Origin: Caldimonas mangrovi
GTDB taxonomy: Bacteria > Pseudomonadota > Gammaproteobacteria > Burkholderiales > Burkholderiaceae_C
Length of the DNA stretch: 64,000 bases
Assembly (NCBI RefSeq): GCF_023721835.1
Contig: NZ_JAMKFE010000013.1
Location: 62,001-126,000, forward strand
Direction: 5' to 3'
Each line of letters opens with the position of its first letter. Positions within the stretch are counted from its first letter, which is position 1. Positions 53,564 to 64,000 of this stretch are shown here, piece by piece. A model generated the notes under the pieces. That model saw only the letters and a program-made list of their open reading frames with translations. It was not told where the DNA came from and did no database searches. The position numbers and the translations under genes were made by a program.

Positions 53564-54478
53564 ATGAGCGGCTCCCCGGCGCACGAGGTGAGGCTCGCCG
53601 TCGAACAGCCGGCGCTGCTCGGGGAGTCGCCAATGTGGCACCCGGTCGAGCAGGTGCTGTACTACTGCGACATCCCCGGCCACAAGCTGCATCGCTTCGA
53701 CCCGACGAACCGCGCCCTCGACACCTGGAGTTTCGACACCGATGTCGCCTGCTGCGCGCCCGCGGCCAATGGCACGCTGCTGCTCGGCATGCGCGATGGG
53801 CTGTGGCGCTTCGACCCTGCCACCGGCCGTCGCGCCCAGCTTGCGGCAGCGCCCTACGATCCTGCCACCGAGCGCTTCAACGACGGCAAGTGCGACCCGG
53901 GCGGACGCCTGTGGTGCGGCACGCTCTACGAGCCGCGCAAGCCTGCACTGGCGGCGCTGTACCGGCTCGACGCCGAGGGGCGGTTGACCCGCGAGGGCGA
54001 CGGCGTGACCGTCTCCAACGGACTCGCATGGAGCCCCGACGCACGCACGATGTACTGGACCGACACCACCAGCCACACGATCTTCGCGCTGGATTTCGAC
54101 GTTGCGAGTGGCATCGCCACCGGCCGGCGCGTGTTCGCCAGCTTCGAGCGCAAACACGATGGCCAGCCGCTCGACGCCTATGGCGGCCGGCCCGATGGTG
54201 CGGCTGTCGATGCCGAGGGCAACTACTGGGTGGCGATGTTCGAGGGCTCGCGCCTGCTGCAGTTGTCGCCGCAGGGCGCCGTGCTGCGCGAGGTGCGGCT
54301 GCCGGTGCGCTGCGCGACGATGCCGTGTTTCGGCGGCGCCGACATGAAGACGCTGTATGTCACGACCTCGCGCGAGAAGCGGCCCGCCGACGAACTCGCG
54401 GCGCAGCCCTGGGCCGGGTGCGTGCTGCAGTTGCGCGTCGATGTGCCCGGGCTGCCGGCCAACGTCTACGCCGGGTAG
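53564..54478 (+). CDS. SMP-30/gluconolactonase-like lactonase
   Basis: A 304-residue six-bladed beta-propeller: LLGESPMWHPVEQVLYYCDI, FNDGKCDPGGRLWCGTLYEP with likely metal ligands, and GVTVSNGLAWSPDARTMYW. It opens sugar-acid lactones. The start at 53564 has AAGGGGG upstream; an in-frame start at 53486 would overlap the epimerase gene. The 3' end overlaps the convergent DUF2062 gene by 13 bases. With the aldolase and epimerase it forms an incomplete sugar-acid catabolic set. Confidence 0.88.
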   Translation: MSGSPAHEVRLAVEQPALLGESPMWHPVEQVLYYCDIPGHKLHRFDPTNRALDTWSFDTDVACCAPAANGTLLLGMRDGLWRFDPATGRRAQLAAAPYDPATERFNDGKCDPGGRLWCGTLYEPRKPALAALYRLDAEGRLTREGDGVTVSNGLAWSPDARTMYWTDTTSHTIFALDFDVASGIATGRRVFASFERKHDGQPLDAYGGRPDGAAVDAEGNYWVAMFEGSRLLQLSPQGAVLREVRLPVRCATMPCFGGADMKTLYVTTSREKRPADELAAQPWAGCVLQLRVDVPGLPANVYAG

Positions 54479-55011
54479 CGCGGCGTGCTGCGACGCTGTG
54501 TCCGTTGGCGCATGCGCAGCGTCAGCTTGAGCCGCCAGGCCATCTTGACGCCGACGTAGCCCAGGCCGGCACCGACCACGGCGAACAGTGCCATGCCGAC
54601 CAGTGCCGGCACGCCGACCGCATGCAACCAGCCCATCAGCCCGATGTCGCCCGTGGGCACCAGCGGCGGCGGCGCCTGCACGAGCAGGCTGCCCACCTGA
54701 TAGGCCAGCCACAGCCAGCCGCCGACGGTCAGCGGGTTGGTGACGAAGGTGATCGCCGCGGCCACCGGGATGTTGCCGCGCCACCAGACGCAATGCAGCG
54801 TCGCAAACACGATCTGGGCGAACGGGATGATGAAGGCCCAGAACACGCCGACCGCAACGCCTCGTGCAACGGTTTCGCCGCGCATGCGCCACAACTCGGG
54901 CGCGAGCAGGTGTTGCGATACCGGGCGCAGCCAGCGGTTGCGCGCCAGCTCCTCACGCCGGGGCAGCGTGTCTTTCAGGCGTCGCGCCAGCAGGTCCTTC
55001 ATTGATGCCAT
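54466..55011 (-). CDS. DUF2062 membrane protein
   Basis: A 181-residue protein beginning MASMKDLLARRLKDTLPRRE, with several helices: VGVFWAFIIPFAQIVFATLH, the conserved AAITFVTNPLTVGGWLWLAY, and ALVGMALFAVVGAGLGYVGV. This matches the DUF2062 family, whose function is unknown. The C terminus is short and Arg-rich. It is divergent from the atp operon across a 194-base region that holds a clear TATAAT. Confidence 0.85.
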   Translation of the reverse strand: MASMKDLLARRLKDTLPRREELARNRWLRPVSQHLLAPELWRMRGETVARGVAVGVFWAFIIPFAQIVFATLHCVWWRGNIPVAAAITFVTNPLTVGGWLWLAYQVGSLLVQAPPPLVPTGDIGLMGWLHAVGVPALVGMALFAVVGAGLGYVGVKMAWRLKLTLRMRQRTQRRSTPRYPA

Positions 55012-55161
55012 CCGCGCATCCTCTCATGTCGCACGCACGTGCGAGCACCTTCATGTGCGCAGGCAGTGCCCGCCGTGGTGCACGAAGGAAACGACAGCCG
55101 GCCGCGAAGGGGCCCCGTGAAAGCCGTCTGACAGGGTGACGGACCGGTGCGGGTTTCCACG

Positions 55162-55167
55162 TATAAT
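55162..55167 (+). promoter_or_regulatory. -10 element of the atp operon promoter
   Basis: A perfect TATAAT lies 39 bases before the atpI ATG. No good -35 is seen at 17 bases; GTGACG at 55136-55141 is 20 bases away. A canonical -10 with a poor -35 fits a housekeeping promoter with an extended -10 or activator. Confidence 0.55.
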
Positions 55168-55205
55168 CCCGCGGATTTGCCGCAATCAGCCCGTTACCGA
55201 GCGCC

Positions 55206-55697
55206 ATGACCGCGAAACATGCCGACCATGGTGAACTCGATACGCGCCCAGGTGCGGACGACGAAGCGACTTTCAAGTCCCTGAGCCACGAAGAGGCCCA
55301 GGCCTTGATGGCGCAACACCCGCCGCTCTCACCCTGGCGGGTGGTCGCGGTGCAAGCCGCGGCAGGCGTGGTGGTGGCGGCCTTGTGGTTCGCCGCCACA
55401 CGTGAGGGTGGGGCGGCCTGGTCGGCACTGTATGGTGCCGCCGCCGTGGTGCTCCCGGGGGCCTTGATGGCCCGTGGGTTGACCAGCCGGATTTCCAGAG
55501 CCAGTCCCGGCGCGGCCGTGTTCGGGTTCCTGTTCTGGGAGTCGCTGAAGATTGCGCTGGCCGTCGCCATGCTGGTGGCGGCCGCAAAGGTGGTGCCCGA
55601 TCTGAGTTGGCCGGCGTTGCTGGTCACGATGGTCGTGTGCATGAAAGTCAGTTGGCTGACCCTGCTGCGGCGAGGTCGGCGGAAACAAACGTCATAA
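55206..55697 (+). CDS. atpI: ATP synthase subunit I (AtpI)
   Basis: A 163-residue protein with a charged N-terminal 45 residues then four hydrophobic helices (VVAVQAAAGVVVAALWFAAT through LLVTMVVCMKVSWLTLL). It matches the betaproteobacterial AtpI/UncI class and precedes atpB by 19 bases. AtpI is thought to help assemble the c-ring and is usually dispensable. Confidence 0.9.
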   Translation: MTAKHADHGELDTRPGADDEATFKSLSHEEAQALMAQHPPLSPWRVVAVQAAAGVVVAALWFAATREGGAAWSALYGAAAVVLPGALMARGLTSRISRASPGAAVFGFLFWESLKIALAVAMLVAAAKVVPDLSWPALLVTMVVCMKVSWLTLLRRGRRKQTS

Positions 55698-55716
55698 CGA
55701 CAGTTCGAGAGAAACG

Positions 55717-56601
55717 ATGGCTGCCGAAGGACAAGGACCGACCCCCGGTGCATATATCCAGCACCACCTGGAGCATTTCCAGAACCGCACGCAGGAAGGC
55801 ATCGTCAACTTTTCGTTGAGCGAGCCGGTCCTCAAACTGGATTCGCTGTTCTGGGCCATCGTGCTCGGCGTGATCGGCTGCTTCTTCCTGTGGCGCGTCG
55901 CCCGCGCAGCCACCTCCGGTGTGCCGGGGCGCCTGCAGGGTTTCGTCGAGATGATGGTCGAGATGGTCGACACCCAGGCCAAGGGCATCATCCACAACGA
56001 GGCTTCGCGTCGTGCGATCTCCCCGCTGGCCCTGACCGTCTTCGTCTGGATCTTCCTGATGAACGCCATGGACCTGCTGCCCGTGGACCTGATCCCGCGC
56101 ATCTGGGAAGGCGCCTATGCCGCCGCGGGCCACGACCCGCACCACGCCTACATGCGCGTCGTGCCGACCGCCGATCTGTCGATCACGCTGGGCCTCGCGA
56201 TCACCGTGCTGCTCGCCCGCATCTACTACAACATCAAGATCAAGGGCGCGGGCGGCTGGATCAAGGAGCTGTTCTCGGCCCCGTTCCACGCTCATGGTTT
56301 CATGGCGGTCGTGCTGGCGCCGGTCAACTTCATCATGCAGATGATCGAGTTCACCGCCAACACCGTCTCGCACGGCATGCGGTTGTTCGGCAACATGTTC
56401 GCCGGCGAGCTGGTGTTCATGCTCATCGCGCTGCTTGGCGGTGCGGCGGCCCTGTCCCTGGGCGGCTCCTTCCTGTTCGCCGGCCACGTCATCGCCGGCA
56501 CCATCTGGGCCATCTTCCACATCCTGATCATCACGCTGCAGGCCTTCATCTTCATGATGCTGACGCTCGTGTACCTCGGTCAGGCGCACGACAAACATTG
56601 A
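55717..56601 (+). CDS. atpB: ATP synthase subunit a
   Basis: A 294-residue membrane subunit of the Fo proton channel. Its essential Arg is in MIEFTANTVSHGMRLFGNMF (the SHGMRLFGNM motif). Other helices include FVWIFLMNAMDLLPVDLIPR and LGQAHDKH at the end. The subunit with the c-ring makes the proton path. The length is typical for betaproteobacteria. Confidence 0.96.
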   Translation: MAAEGQGPTPGAYIQHHLEHFQNRTQEGIVNFSLSEPVLKLDSLFWAIVLGVIGCFFLWRVARAATSGVPGRLQGFVEMMVEMVDTQAKGIIHNEASRRAISPLALTVFVWIFLMNAMDLLPVDLIPRIWEGAYAAAGHDPHHAYMRVVPTADLSITLGLAITVLLARIYYNIKIKGAGGWIKELFSAPFHAHGFMAVVLAPVNFIMQMIEFTANTVSHGMRLFGNMFAGELVFMLIALLGGAAALSLGGSFLFAGHVIAGTIWAIFHILIITLQAFIFMMLTLVYLGQAHDKH

Positions 56602-56662
56602 CGCGTCGCTGCAGTACTTTGTTTTCTCTTTTTTTCGTCCGTCAACTCACTTCTCTATCTAA

Positions 56663-56926
<264 letters not shown>

Positions 56927-56982
56927 GCGCTCCTTTCTCCTTAAGCAACTTTCCCAAGTTCTAACCGAGAGAGGTCGAAGCC

Positions 56983-57453
56983 GTGAATCTGAACGCAACG
57001 CTGTTGGCGCAGATCGTCGTCTTCGCGATCCTCTGGTGGTTCACGATGAAGTTCGTGTGGCCGCCGATCACGAAGGCGCTCGATGAGCGCGCCAAGAAGA
57101 TTGCCGATGGCCTGGCCGCGGCCGACAAGGCCAAGCTGGAGCTGACGGCAGCCAACAAGCGCGTCGAGGAACAGCTCGCCCAGACCCGCGAAGAATCCAC
57201 CAAGCGGATCGCGGACGCCGAAAAGCGTGCGCAAGCCATCATCGACGAGGCCAAGAAACGGGCCGACGACGAGGGCGCCAAGATCATCGCCCAAGCCAAG
57301 GCGGAAGCCGAGCAGCAGGTGATCCAGGCGCGCGAGGCCCTGCGTGAGCAGGTGGCCGCGCTGGCCGTCAAGGGTGCCGAGCAGATCCTCAGGCGCGAAG
57401 TCAACGCCGGCGTTCACGCCGAGCTGTTGGGTCGCTTGAAAACCGAGCTTTGA
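56983..57453 (+). CDS. atpF: ATP synthase subunit b
   Basis: A 156-residue stator subunit with an N-terminal membrane helix ([20 protein letters not shown]) and a long charged coiled coil with [20 protein letters not shown]. The start is GTG at 56983. The stop is just before the atpH ATG (57456). One copy of b is encoded here, as is usual for homodimeric stators. Confidence 0.95.
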   Translation: MNLNATLLAQIVVFAILWWFTMKFVWPPITKALDERAKKIADGLAAADKAKLELTAANKRVEEQLAQTREESTKRIADAEKRAQAIIDEAKKRADDEGAKIIAQAKAEAEQQVIQAREALREQVAALAVKGAEQILRREVNAGVHAELLGRLKTEL

Positions 57454-57455
57454 TC

Positions 57456-57989
57456 ATGGCCGAGCTCGCAACCATCGCGCGTCCCTATGCCGAGGCCCTT
57501 TTCGAAGTGGCCGGCAAGGGGGACCTGAACCAGTGGGCCGCCCAGGTCGATCAACTGGCGGCCGTGGCGTCCGATGAACAACTGCAGCAATACGCCGACC
57601 ACCCCAAGGTGTCGGCGCAGCAGGTGTTCGACGTGATCGTCTCGGTCGTCAAGACGCCGCTGTCGGACGGTGCGAAGAACTTTCTTCGCGCGCTGATCGA
57701 CAACGGCCGGCTGGTCGCCCTGCCTGAGATCGCCGCACAGTTCCATGCGCTGAAGAACGCCCGCTCCGGCGTGGCCGACGCGAAGGTGTACAGCGCCTTC
57801 CCGATCGAGCAGGCGCAGTTGGCGGAACTGACGGCGACGCTCGAGAAGCGCTTCGGCCGCAAGCTGCAGCCCACCGTCGAGCTCGATCCCGAGCTGATCG
57901 GCGGGGTGCGCGTGGTGGTCGGCGACGAGGTGCTCGACACCTCGGTCAAGGCCCGCTTGGAACGCATGAAGGTCGCGCTGACCGCCTGA
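57456..57989 (+). CDS. atpH: ATP synthase subunit delta
   Basis: A 177-residue F1 delta (OSCP-like) subunit from ATG 57456, beginning [20 protein letters not shown]. It has helical N-terminal and beta-containing C-terminal halves ([20 protein letters not shown]). It joins the stator to the alpha-beta head. A 123-base structured gap, unusually long for this operon, separates it from atpA. Confidence 0.95.
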   Translation: MAELATIARPYAEALFEVAGKGDLNQWAAQVDQLAAVASDEQLQQYADHPKVSAQQVFDVIVSVVKTPLSDGAKNFLRALIDNGRLVALPEIAAQFHALKNARSGVADAKVYSAFPIEQAQLAELTATLEKRFGRKLQPTVELDPELIGGVRVVVGDEVLDTSVKARLERMKVALTA

Positions 57990-58016
57990 GGTCGCGCCGC
58001 TGGGGTGTACGTAGGA

Positions 58017-58090
58017 CCTGGGCTGGCCCTCGAGGGCAAGCCCAGGGACATTCGGGCGTGAGCCCGGACAGCCGTTGCGGCCGAAGGCCG
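58017..58090 (+). other. Three consecutive RNA hairpins between atpH and atpA
   Basis: Stem 1 pairs CCTGGGCT (58017-58024) with AGCCCAGG (58039-58046) and continues with GCCCT/AGGGC. Stem 2 pairs CGGGC and GCCCG (58053-58057, 58062-58066). Stem 3 pairs CGGCC and GGCCG (58078-58082, 58086-58090). None has a T run, so they are not intrinsic terminators. They could slow RNA decay or mark a processing point separating the Fo and F1 halves of the message. Confidence 0.6.
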
Positions 58091-58112
58091 AGGACGAGAC
58101 TGGGAGCAAGCA

Positions 58113-59651
<1,539 letters not shown>

Positions 59652-59676
59652 GCACGTCTGAACAAGGAGTCCCGTC

Positions 59677-60546
59677 ATGGCGGCAGGCAAGGAAATACGC
59701 GGCAAGATCAAATCGGTGGAGAACACCAAGAAGATCACCAAGGCCATGGAGATGGTTGCCGCGTCGAAGATGCGCAAGGCGCAGGACCGCATGCGTGCGG
59801 CCCGGCCTTACGCTGACAAGGTGCGCAACATCACGGCCAACCTCGCCCAGGCCAACCCTGAGTACCGGCCCGCGTTCCTGCAGAAGAACAGCGGTACCGG
59901 CCAGGTGGGCATGATCGTTGTCACCACCGACAAGGGCTTGTGCGGCGGCCTGAACACCAACATCCTGCGCGCCACCACGGCCAAGCTGAAGGAACTGGAA
60001 GCCCAGGGACTGAAGGCGCAGGCGGTGGCGATCGGCAACAAGGGTGTCGGTTTCCTGGGCCGCATCGGCGCGAAGGTCGTCTCGCAAGTCACGCAGCTGG
60101 GCGACAAGCCGCATCTCGACCGCCTGATCGGGCCGGTCAAGACGCTGCTCGACCAGTACGCCGAAGGCAAGCTGGATGCGGTCTATCTCTGCTACACCCG
60201 TTTCATCAACACGATGAAGCAGGAACCGGTGGTGATGCAGTTGCTGCCGCTGGCGGCCGACACGCTGCATGCCGACAAGGGCAGCCATGCGTGGGACTAC
60301 CTCTACGAGCCCGACGCGCCGACCGTGATCGACGAGCTGCTGGTGCGTTATGTCGAGGCGCTGGTGTACCAGGCGGTGGCCGACAACATGGCCTCCGAGC
60401 AGTCCGCTCGCATGGTGGCGATGAAGGCTGCGACCGACAACGCAGGCAACCTGATCAGCGAGCTGAAGCTCGAATACAACAAGACGCGTCAGGCGGCGAT
60501 CACCAAGGAATTGGCAGAGATCGTCAGCGGTGCGGCCGCCGTCTGA
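59677..60546 (+). CDS. atpG: ATP synthase subunit gamma
   Basis: A 289-residue rotor shaft: N-terminal helix [20 protein letters not shown], the Rossmann middle with [19 protein letters not shown], and a C-terminal helix with [20 protein letters not shown], the family signature. It rotates inside the alpha-beta head. The start is preceded by AAGGAG. Confidence 0.97.
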   Translation: MAAGKEIRGKIKSVENTKKITKAMEMVAASKMRKAQDRMRAARPYADKVRNITANLAQANPEYRPAFLQKNSGTGQVGMIVVTTDKGLCGGLNTNILRATTAKLKELEAQGLKAQAVAIGNKGVGFLGRIGAKVVSQVTQLGDKPHLDRLIGPVKTLLDQYAEGKLDAVYLCYTRFINTMKQEPVVMQLLPLAADTLHADKGSHAWDYLYEPDAPTVIDELLVRYVEALVYQAVADNMASEQSARMVAMKAATDNAGNLISELKLEYNKTRQAAITKELAEIVSGAAAV

Positions 60547-60582
60547 CAGCGCGGCTGTCGTAGGCTTCCAACGGAATATTGA

Positions 60583-61998
<1,416 letters not shown>

Positions 61999-62035
61999 GC
62001 GGCGCATTCGGCGCCCGGGCGTCGTTGCCGTGCTC

Positions 62036-62054
62036 GCCGGACAGGAAGTCCGGC
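62036..62054 (+). other. Hairpin in the atpD-atpC gap
   Basis: GCCGGAC (62036-62042) pairs exactly with GTCCGGC (62048-62054) around AGGAA. There is no T run after it, so it is unlikely to terminate, but it may lower atpC relative to atpD or protect the upstream message. Confidence 0.6.
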
Positions 62055-62127
62055 TGTGCGCGGCGCCTAGCCCGGACACCGACTGCTTGCTTTCTGCACC
62101 TTCTTGTACGCTAAGCAAGGACTGACC

Positions 62128-62544
62128 ATGGCAACCATACAAGTCGACGTCGTCTCCGCGGAAGAGTCGATCTTCTCGGGCGAGGCGAAATTCGTCGCGC
62201 TGCCGGGCGAGGCGGGCGAACTGGGCATCCTGCCGCAGCACACGCCGCTGATCACCCGCATCAAGCCGGGGGCGGTGCGCATCGAGCGGGCCGACACCGG
62301 CGAGGAAGAATTCGTGTTCGTCGCCGGCGGCATCCTGGAGGTGCAGCCGAATGCCGTCACCGTGCTGGCCGACACCGCGATCCGCGGCAAGGATCTCGAC
62401 GAAGCCAAGGCCACCGAAGCCAAGCGCCTGGCCGAAGAAGCGATGAAAAACGCCAAGAGCGACATCGATTTCGCCAAGGCCCAGAGCGAATTCGCGGCGA
62501 TGGCCGCGCAGATCGCCGCACTGCGCAAGTTCCGCCGCAAGTAA
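62128..62544 (+). CDS. atpC: ATP synthase subunit epsilon
   Basis: A 138-residue F1 epsilon subunit from ATG 62128, beginning [20 protein letters not shown] with the beta-sandwich [20 protein letters not shown], then a C-terminal helical hairpin rich in Ala/Lys/Glu ([20 protein letters not shown]), the regulatory domain that inhibits ATP hydrolysis. An upstream TTG at 62104 is less likely. It ends the operon. Confidence 0.95.
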   Translation: MATIQVDVVSAEESIFSGEAKFVALPGEAGELGILPQHTPLITRIKPGAVRIERADTGEEEFVFVAGGILEVQPNAVTVLADTAIRGKDLDEAKATEAKRLAEEAMKNAKSDIDFAKAQSEFAAMAAQIAALRKFRRK

Positions 62545-62570
62545 GCCGCGGCCCTCGCGCCCGAACGGCG

Positions 62571-62609
62571 ACGCCCGCCGGCCGCAAGGCCTGAGCGGGC
62601 GTTTCTTTT
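62571..62609 (+). terminator. Intrinsic terminator of the atp operon
   Basis: ACGCCCGC (62571-62578) pairs with GCGGGCGT (62595-62602) around an inner GGCC-GCAA-GGCC mini-stem, followed by TTTCTTTT. It lies 27 bases after the atpC stop. Confidence 0.85.
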
Positions 62610-62676
62610 GGGCAGGGGCGCTCAGTCGACGGAGCGTCGCCCTGATCGGCCGCGACGGTCCGGCCGGGCCGGCACG

Positions 62677-63183
62677 TCAGCCGACATGCGGCCGATTCAC
62701 CAGTTCATTGGGATTGGTTTCGCCTTGGCTCAGCGGGAAGTGCCGCACCAGCAGTTCGGTCACGGCATCGACGGCCCGCACCAGCCCTTCTTCGATGTGC
62801 CCGGCGCGAAAGGTGTCGCTCATGCCGTGCACGATCTCGTCCCACTGCGCCGGCGACACATGGCGTGCCAGGCCGCGGTCGGCGACGATCTCGATGCGGT
62901 GCTCGACCAGCAGCAGATAGATCAGCACGCCGTTGTTGAACTCGGTGTCCCAGACCTGCAGCTTGCCGAACATGGCAAGCGCGCGTTCATGCGCGGTTGC
63001 GCCGCGCCACAGGTAGCTGAGCGGCAGCCCGCCTTCGATGCACAGGCGGATCTCGCCGCTGTGCCGGGCCTCGCTGGCCTGCACTCGCTGCTCGAGCCGC
63101 TGCAGGGCGTCGGTGCCCAGCAGCCGGCGGGTGTCGGCATCGTCCCACCAGCGGTGCTTGAAGAGTCGGATCAGTTTATTCAT
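62677..63183 (-). CDS. TPM-domain protein (TPM_phosphatase-like), soluble
   Basis: A 168-residue protein from ATG 63183: DALQRLEQRVQASEARHSGE opens the TPM domain, with IRLCIEGGLPLSYLWRG, FNNGVLIYLLLVEHRIEIVA and DTFRAGHIEEGLVRAVDAVT. The TPM fold is found in plant and bacterial proteins linked to photosystem repair or membrane quality control; the bacterial role is unclear. There is no signal peptide. It follows a second TPM protein (63198) by 14 bases on the same strand, which suggests an operon. Confidence 0.82.
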   Translation of the reverse strand: MNKLIRLFKHRWWDDADTRRLLGTDALQRLEQRVQASEARHSGEIRLCIEGGLPLSYLWRGATAHERALAMFGKLQVWDTEFNNGVLIYLLLVEHRIEIVADRGLARHVSPAQWDEIVHGMSDTFRAGHIEEGLVRAVDAVTELLVRHFPLSQGETNPNELVNRPHVG

Positions 63184-63197
63184 CGGTGCGGTCCTTC

Positions 63198-64000
63198 TTA
63201 CCAGCCACCGGACGCGCCACCGCCACCGAAGCTGCCGCCCCCGCCGGACGAGAAGCCGCCGCCGCCGCCACCAAAACCGCCCCCGCCGCCGCCCCAGATG
63301 ATGGGGGTGCCGTGCCGGTAGCCCCGTCCCCGGCCGGGGCGAGCGCCGGCACCGACACCCAGCACCAGCACCAGGATCAACCCGACGACGGCGGCGGCGC
63401 CGGCGATGACCAGGCTGGAGGTGAACCACCAGCCGATCGCGCCTATCGCGCCACCCGTCCCGAGCGCGCCCAGTTTGCGGCCCAGCATGCCGGTGAGGAC
63501 GGCACCGATGATCGGCGCACCGACGAAAAGAAAGACGGCCAGGTCGCCGAACTGCAGGCCCGGCGCGTCGGTGGCGCCGTTCCGCTCGGGCAACGGCAGG
63601 CCTTCGCCGGCGATGCGCGACGACAGGTGGTCGATCGCAGCAGACAGTCCGCCGGCGAAGTCGCCGGCCTGGAAGGCCGGCTTCATGACCTGGTCGATGA
63701 TGCGCCGTGCGATCAGGTCGGGGATGGCGCCTTCCAGCGCCCGCGCCACCTCGATGCGCATGCGCCGGTCGTTCTTGGCGACCACCACCAGCACGCCGTC
63801 GCCGACGTCGCGACGGCCGATCTTCCAGTCGTCGGCCACACGGTAGGCGTAGGCGGCAATGTCTTCCGGCGCCGTGGTCGGCACCATCAGCACGACGATC
63901 TGGCTGCCGCGTTCGGTTTCGACCGCCTGCAGCTTGGCTTCGAGTGCGGCACGGTCGGGCCCGCTCAGCGTGCCGGTCTGGTCGATCACGCGGCCGGCCA
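63198..64000 (-). CDS. Membrane TPM-domain protein (YgcG-like), 5' end cut by the window
   Basis: The frame continues beyond 64000, so the N terminus (probably a signal peptide) is missing; at least 267 residues are visible. A TPM domain (VIDQTGTLSGPDRAALEAKL, IVVLMVPTTAPEDIAAYAYR, VGDGVLVVVAKNDRRMRIEV) is followed by hydrophobic segments (AVFLFVGAPIIGAVLTGMLG, SLVIAGAAAVVGLILVLVLG). The C-terminal tail is almost pure Gly/Ser. This is the usual architecture of the YgcG/TPM proteins that accompany lemA; a lemA gene may lie just outside the window. Confidence 0.85.
   Translation of the reverse strand, partial: AGRVIDQTGTLSGPDRAALEAKLQAVETERGSQIVVLMVPTTAPEDIAAYAYRVADDWKIGRRDVGDGVLVVVAKNDRRMRIEVARALEGAIPDLIARRIIDQVMKPAFQAGDFAGGLSAAIDHLSSRIAGEGLPLPERNGATDAPGLQFGDLAVFLFVGAPIIGAVLTGMLGRKLGALGTGGAIGAIGWWFTSSLVIAGAAAVVGLILVLVLGVGAGARPGRGRGYRHGTPIIWGGGGGGFGGGGGGFSSGGGGSFGGGGASGGW

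Overview
The window is chromosomal DNA from a high-GC betaproteobacterium, most likely order Burkholderiales and near the Rubrivivax/Leptothrix/Caldimonas group. The pointers are a PhaM-type polyhydroxyalkanoate granule protein, the Burkholderiales-style families DUF3567 and DUF3108, a betaproteobacterial porin, the TIGR02049-type GshA, a methionine synthase split in two, and an SAH riboswitch. This placement comes from recalled family distribution, not from a search. No tRNA, rRNA, IS element, prophage or CRISPR array was seen. Gene density is high, and only one gap (25931-26376) exceeds 300 bases when its small leader ORF is not counted.

Layout. 1-9301: housekeeping genes (FIST-domain fragment, PhaM, retropepsin-like protease, pirin, porin, FAH-family hydrolase, DUF3108 and DUF3567 proteins, a tandem-AAA ATPase, a rhodanese). 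9406-16476: methionine synthase in two pieces. The homocysteine module (metH1) is separated from the folate/B12/AdoMet module (metH2) by an opposite-strand envelope cluster of three OmpA-like lipoproteins and a FecR-domain protein. metH2 is preceded by an S-adenosylhomocysteine riboswitch. 16486-23042: a TetR repressor divergent from a tripartite RND efflux operon, with an AcrR-box-like palindrome between them. 23043-25930: gamma-carbonic anhydrase, a LysE exporter and ComM/YifB. 26047-28231: a nitrogen-control unit with two NtrC-like sites, a sigma-54 promoter, a 33-codon leader ORF, glnK, amtB and a strong terminator.

28339-36663: glutathione synthesis (gshA, gshB) interleaved with the transporters kup and benE, then an arylamine N-acetyltransferase and the ABC-F protein Uup. 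36664-37979: a lower-GC pocket with two unrecognised genes. 38091-40718: a ClpP paralogue, an ECF sigma factor, a Cys-rich protein and a winged-helix-like protein. 40909-49692: a MocR-type regulator divergent from a tightly packed ten-gene train (three exporters, aminotransferase, threonine-dehydratase-like enzyme, PhzF, cupin, NIPSNAP, VOC and AlaX-type tRNA editing). This looks like an amino-acid disposal and tRNA-protection operon. 49774-55011: divergent cytochrome c' and cytochrome b561, a GNAT enzyme, a short sugar-acid cluster and a DUF2062 protein. 55206-62544: the complete F1Fo ATP synthase operon atpIBEFHAGDC with structured intergenic RNA. 62677-64000: two TPM-domain proteins, the second cut by the window end.

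The most noteworthy items are the riboswitch-controlled half of a split metH, the sigma-54 glnK-amtB leader with its small ORF, the AlaX/exporter/PLP-enzyme operon, and the low-GC pocket. None of these can be called a proven new system from sequence alone.
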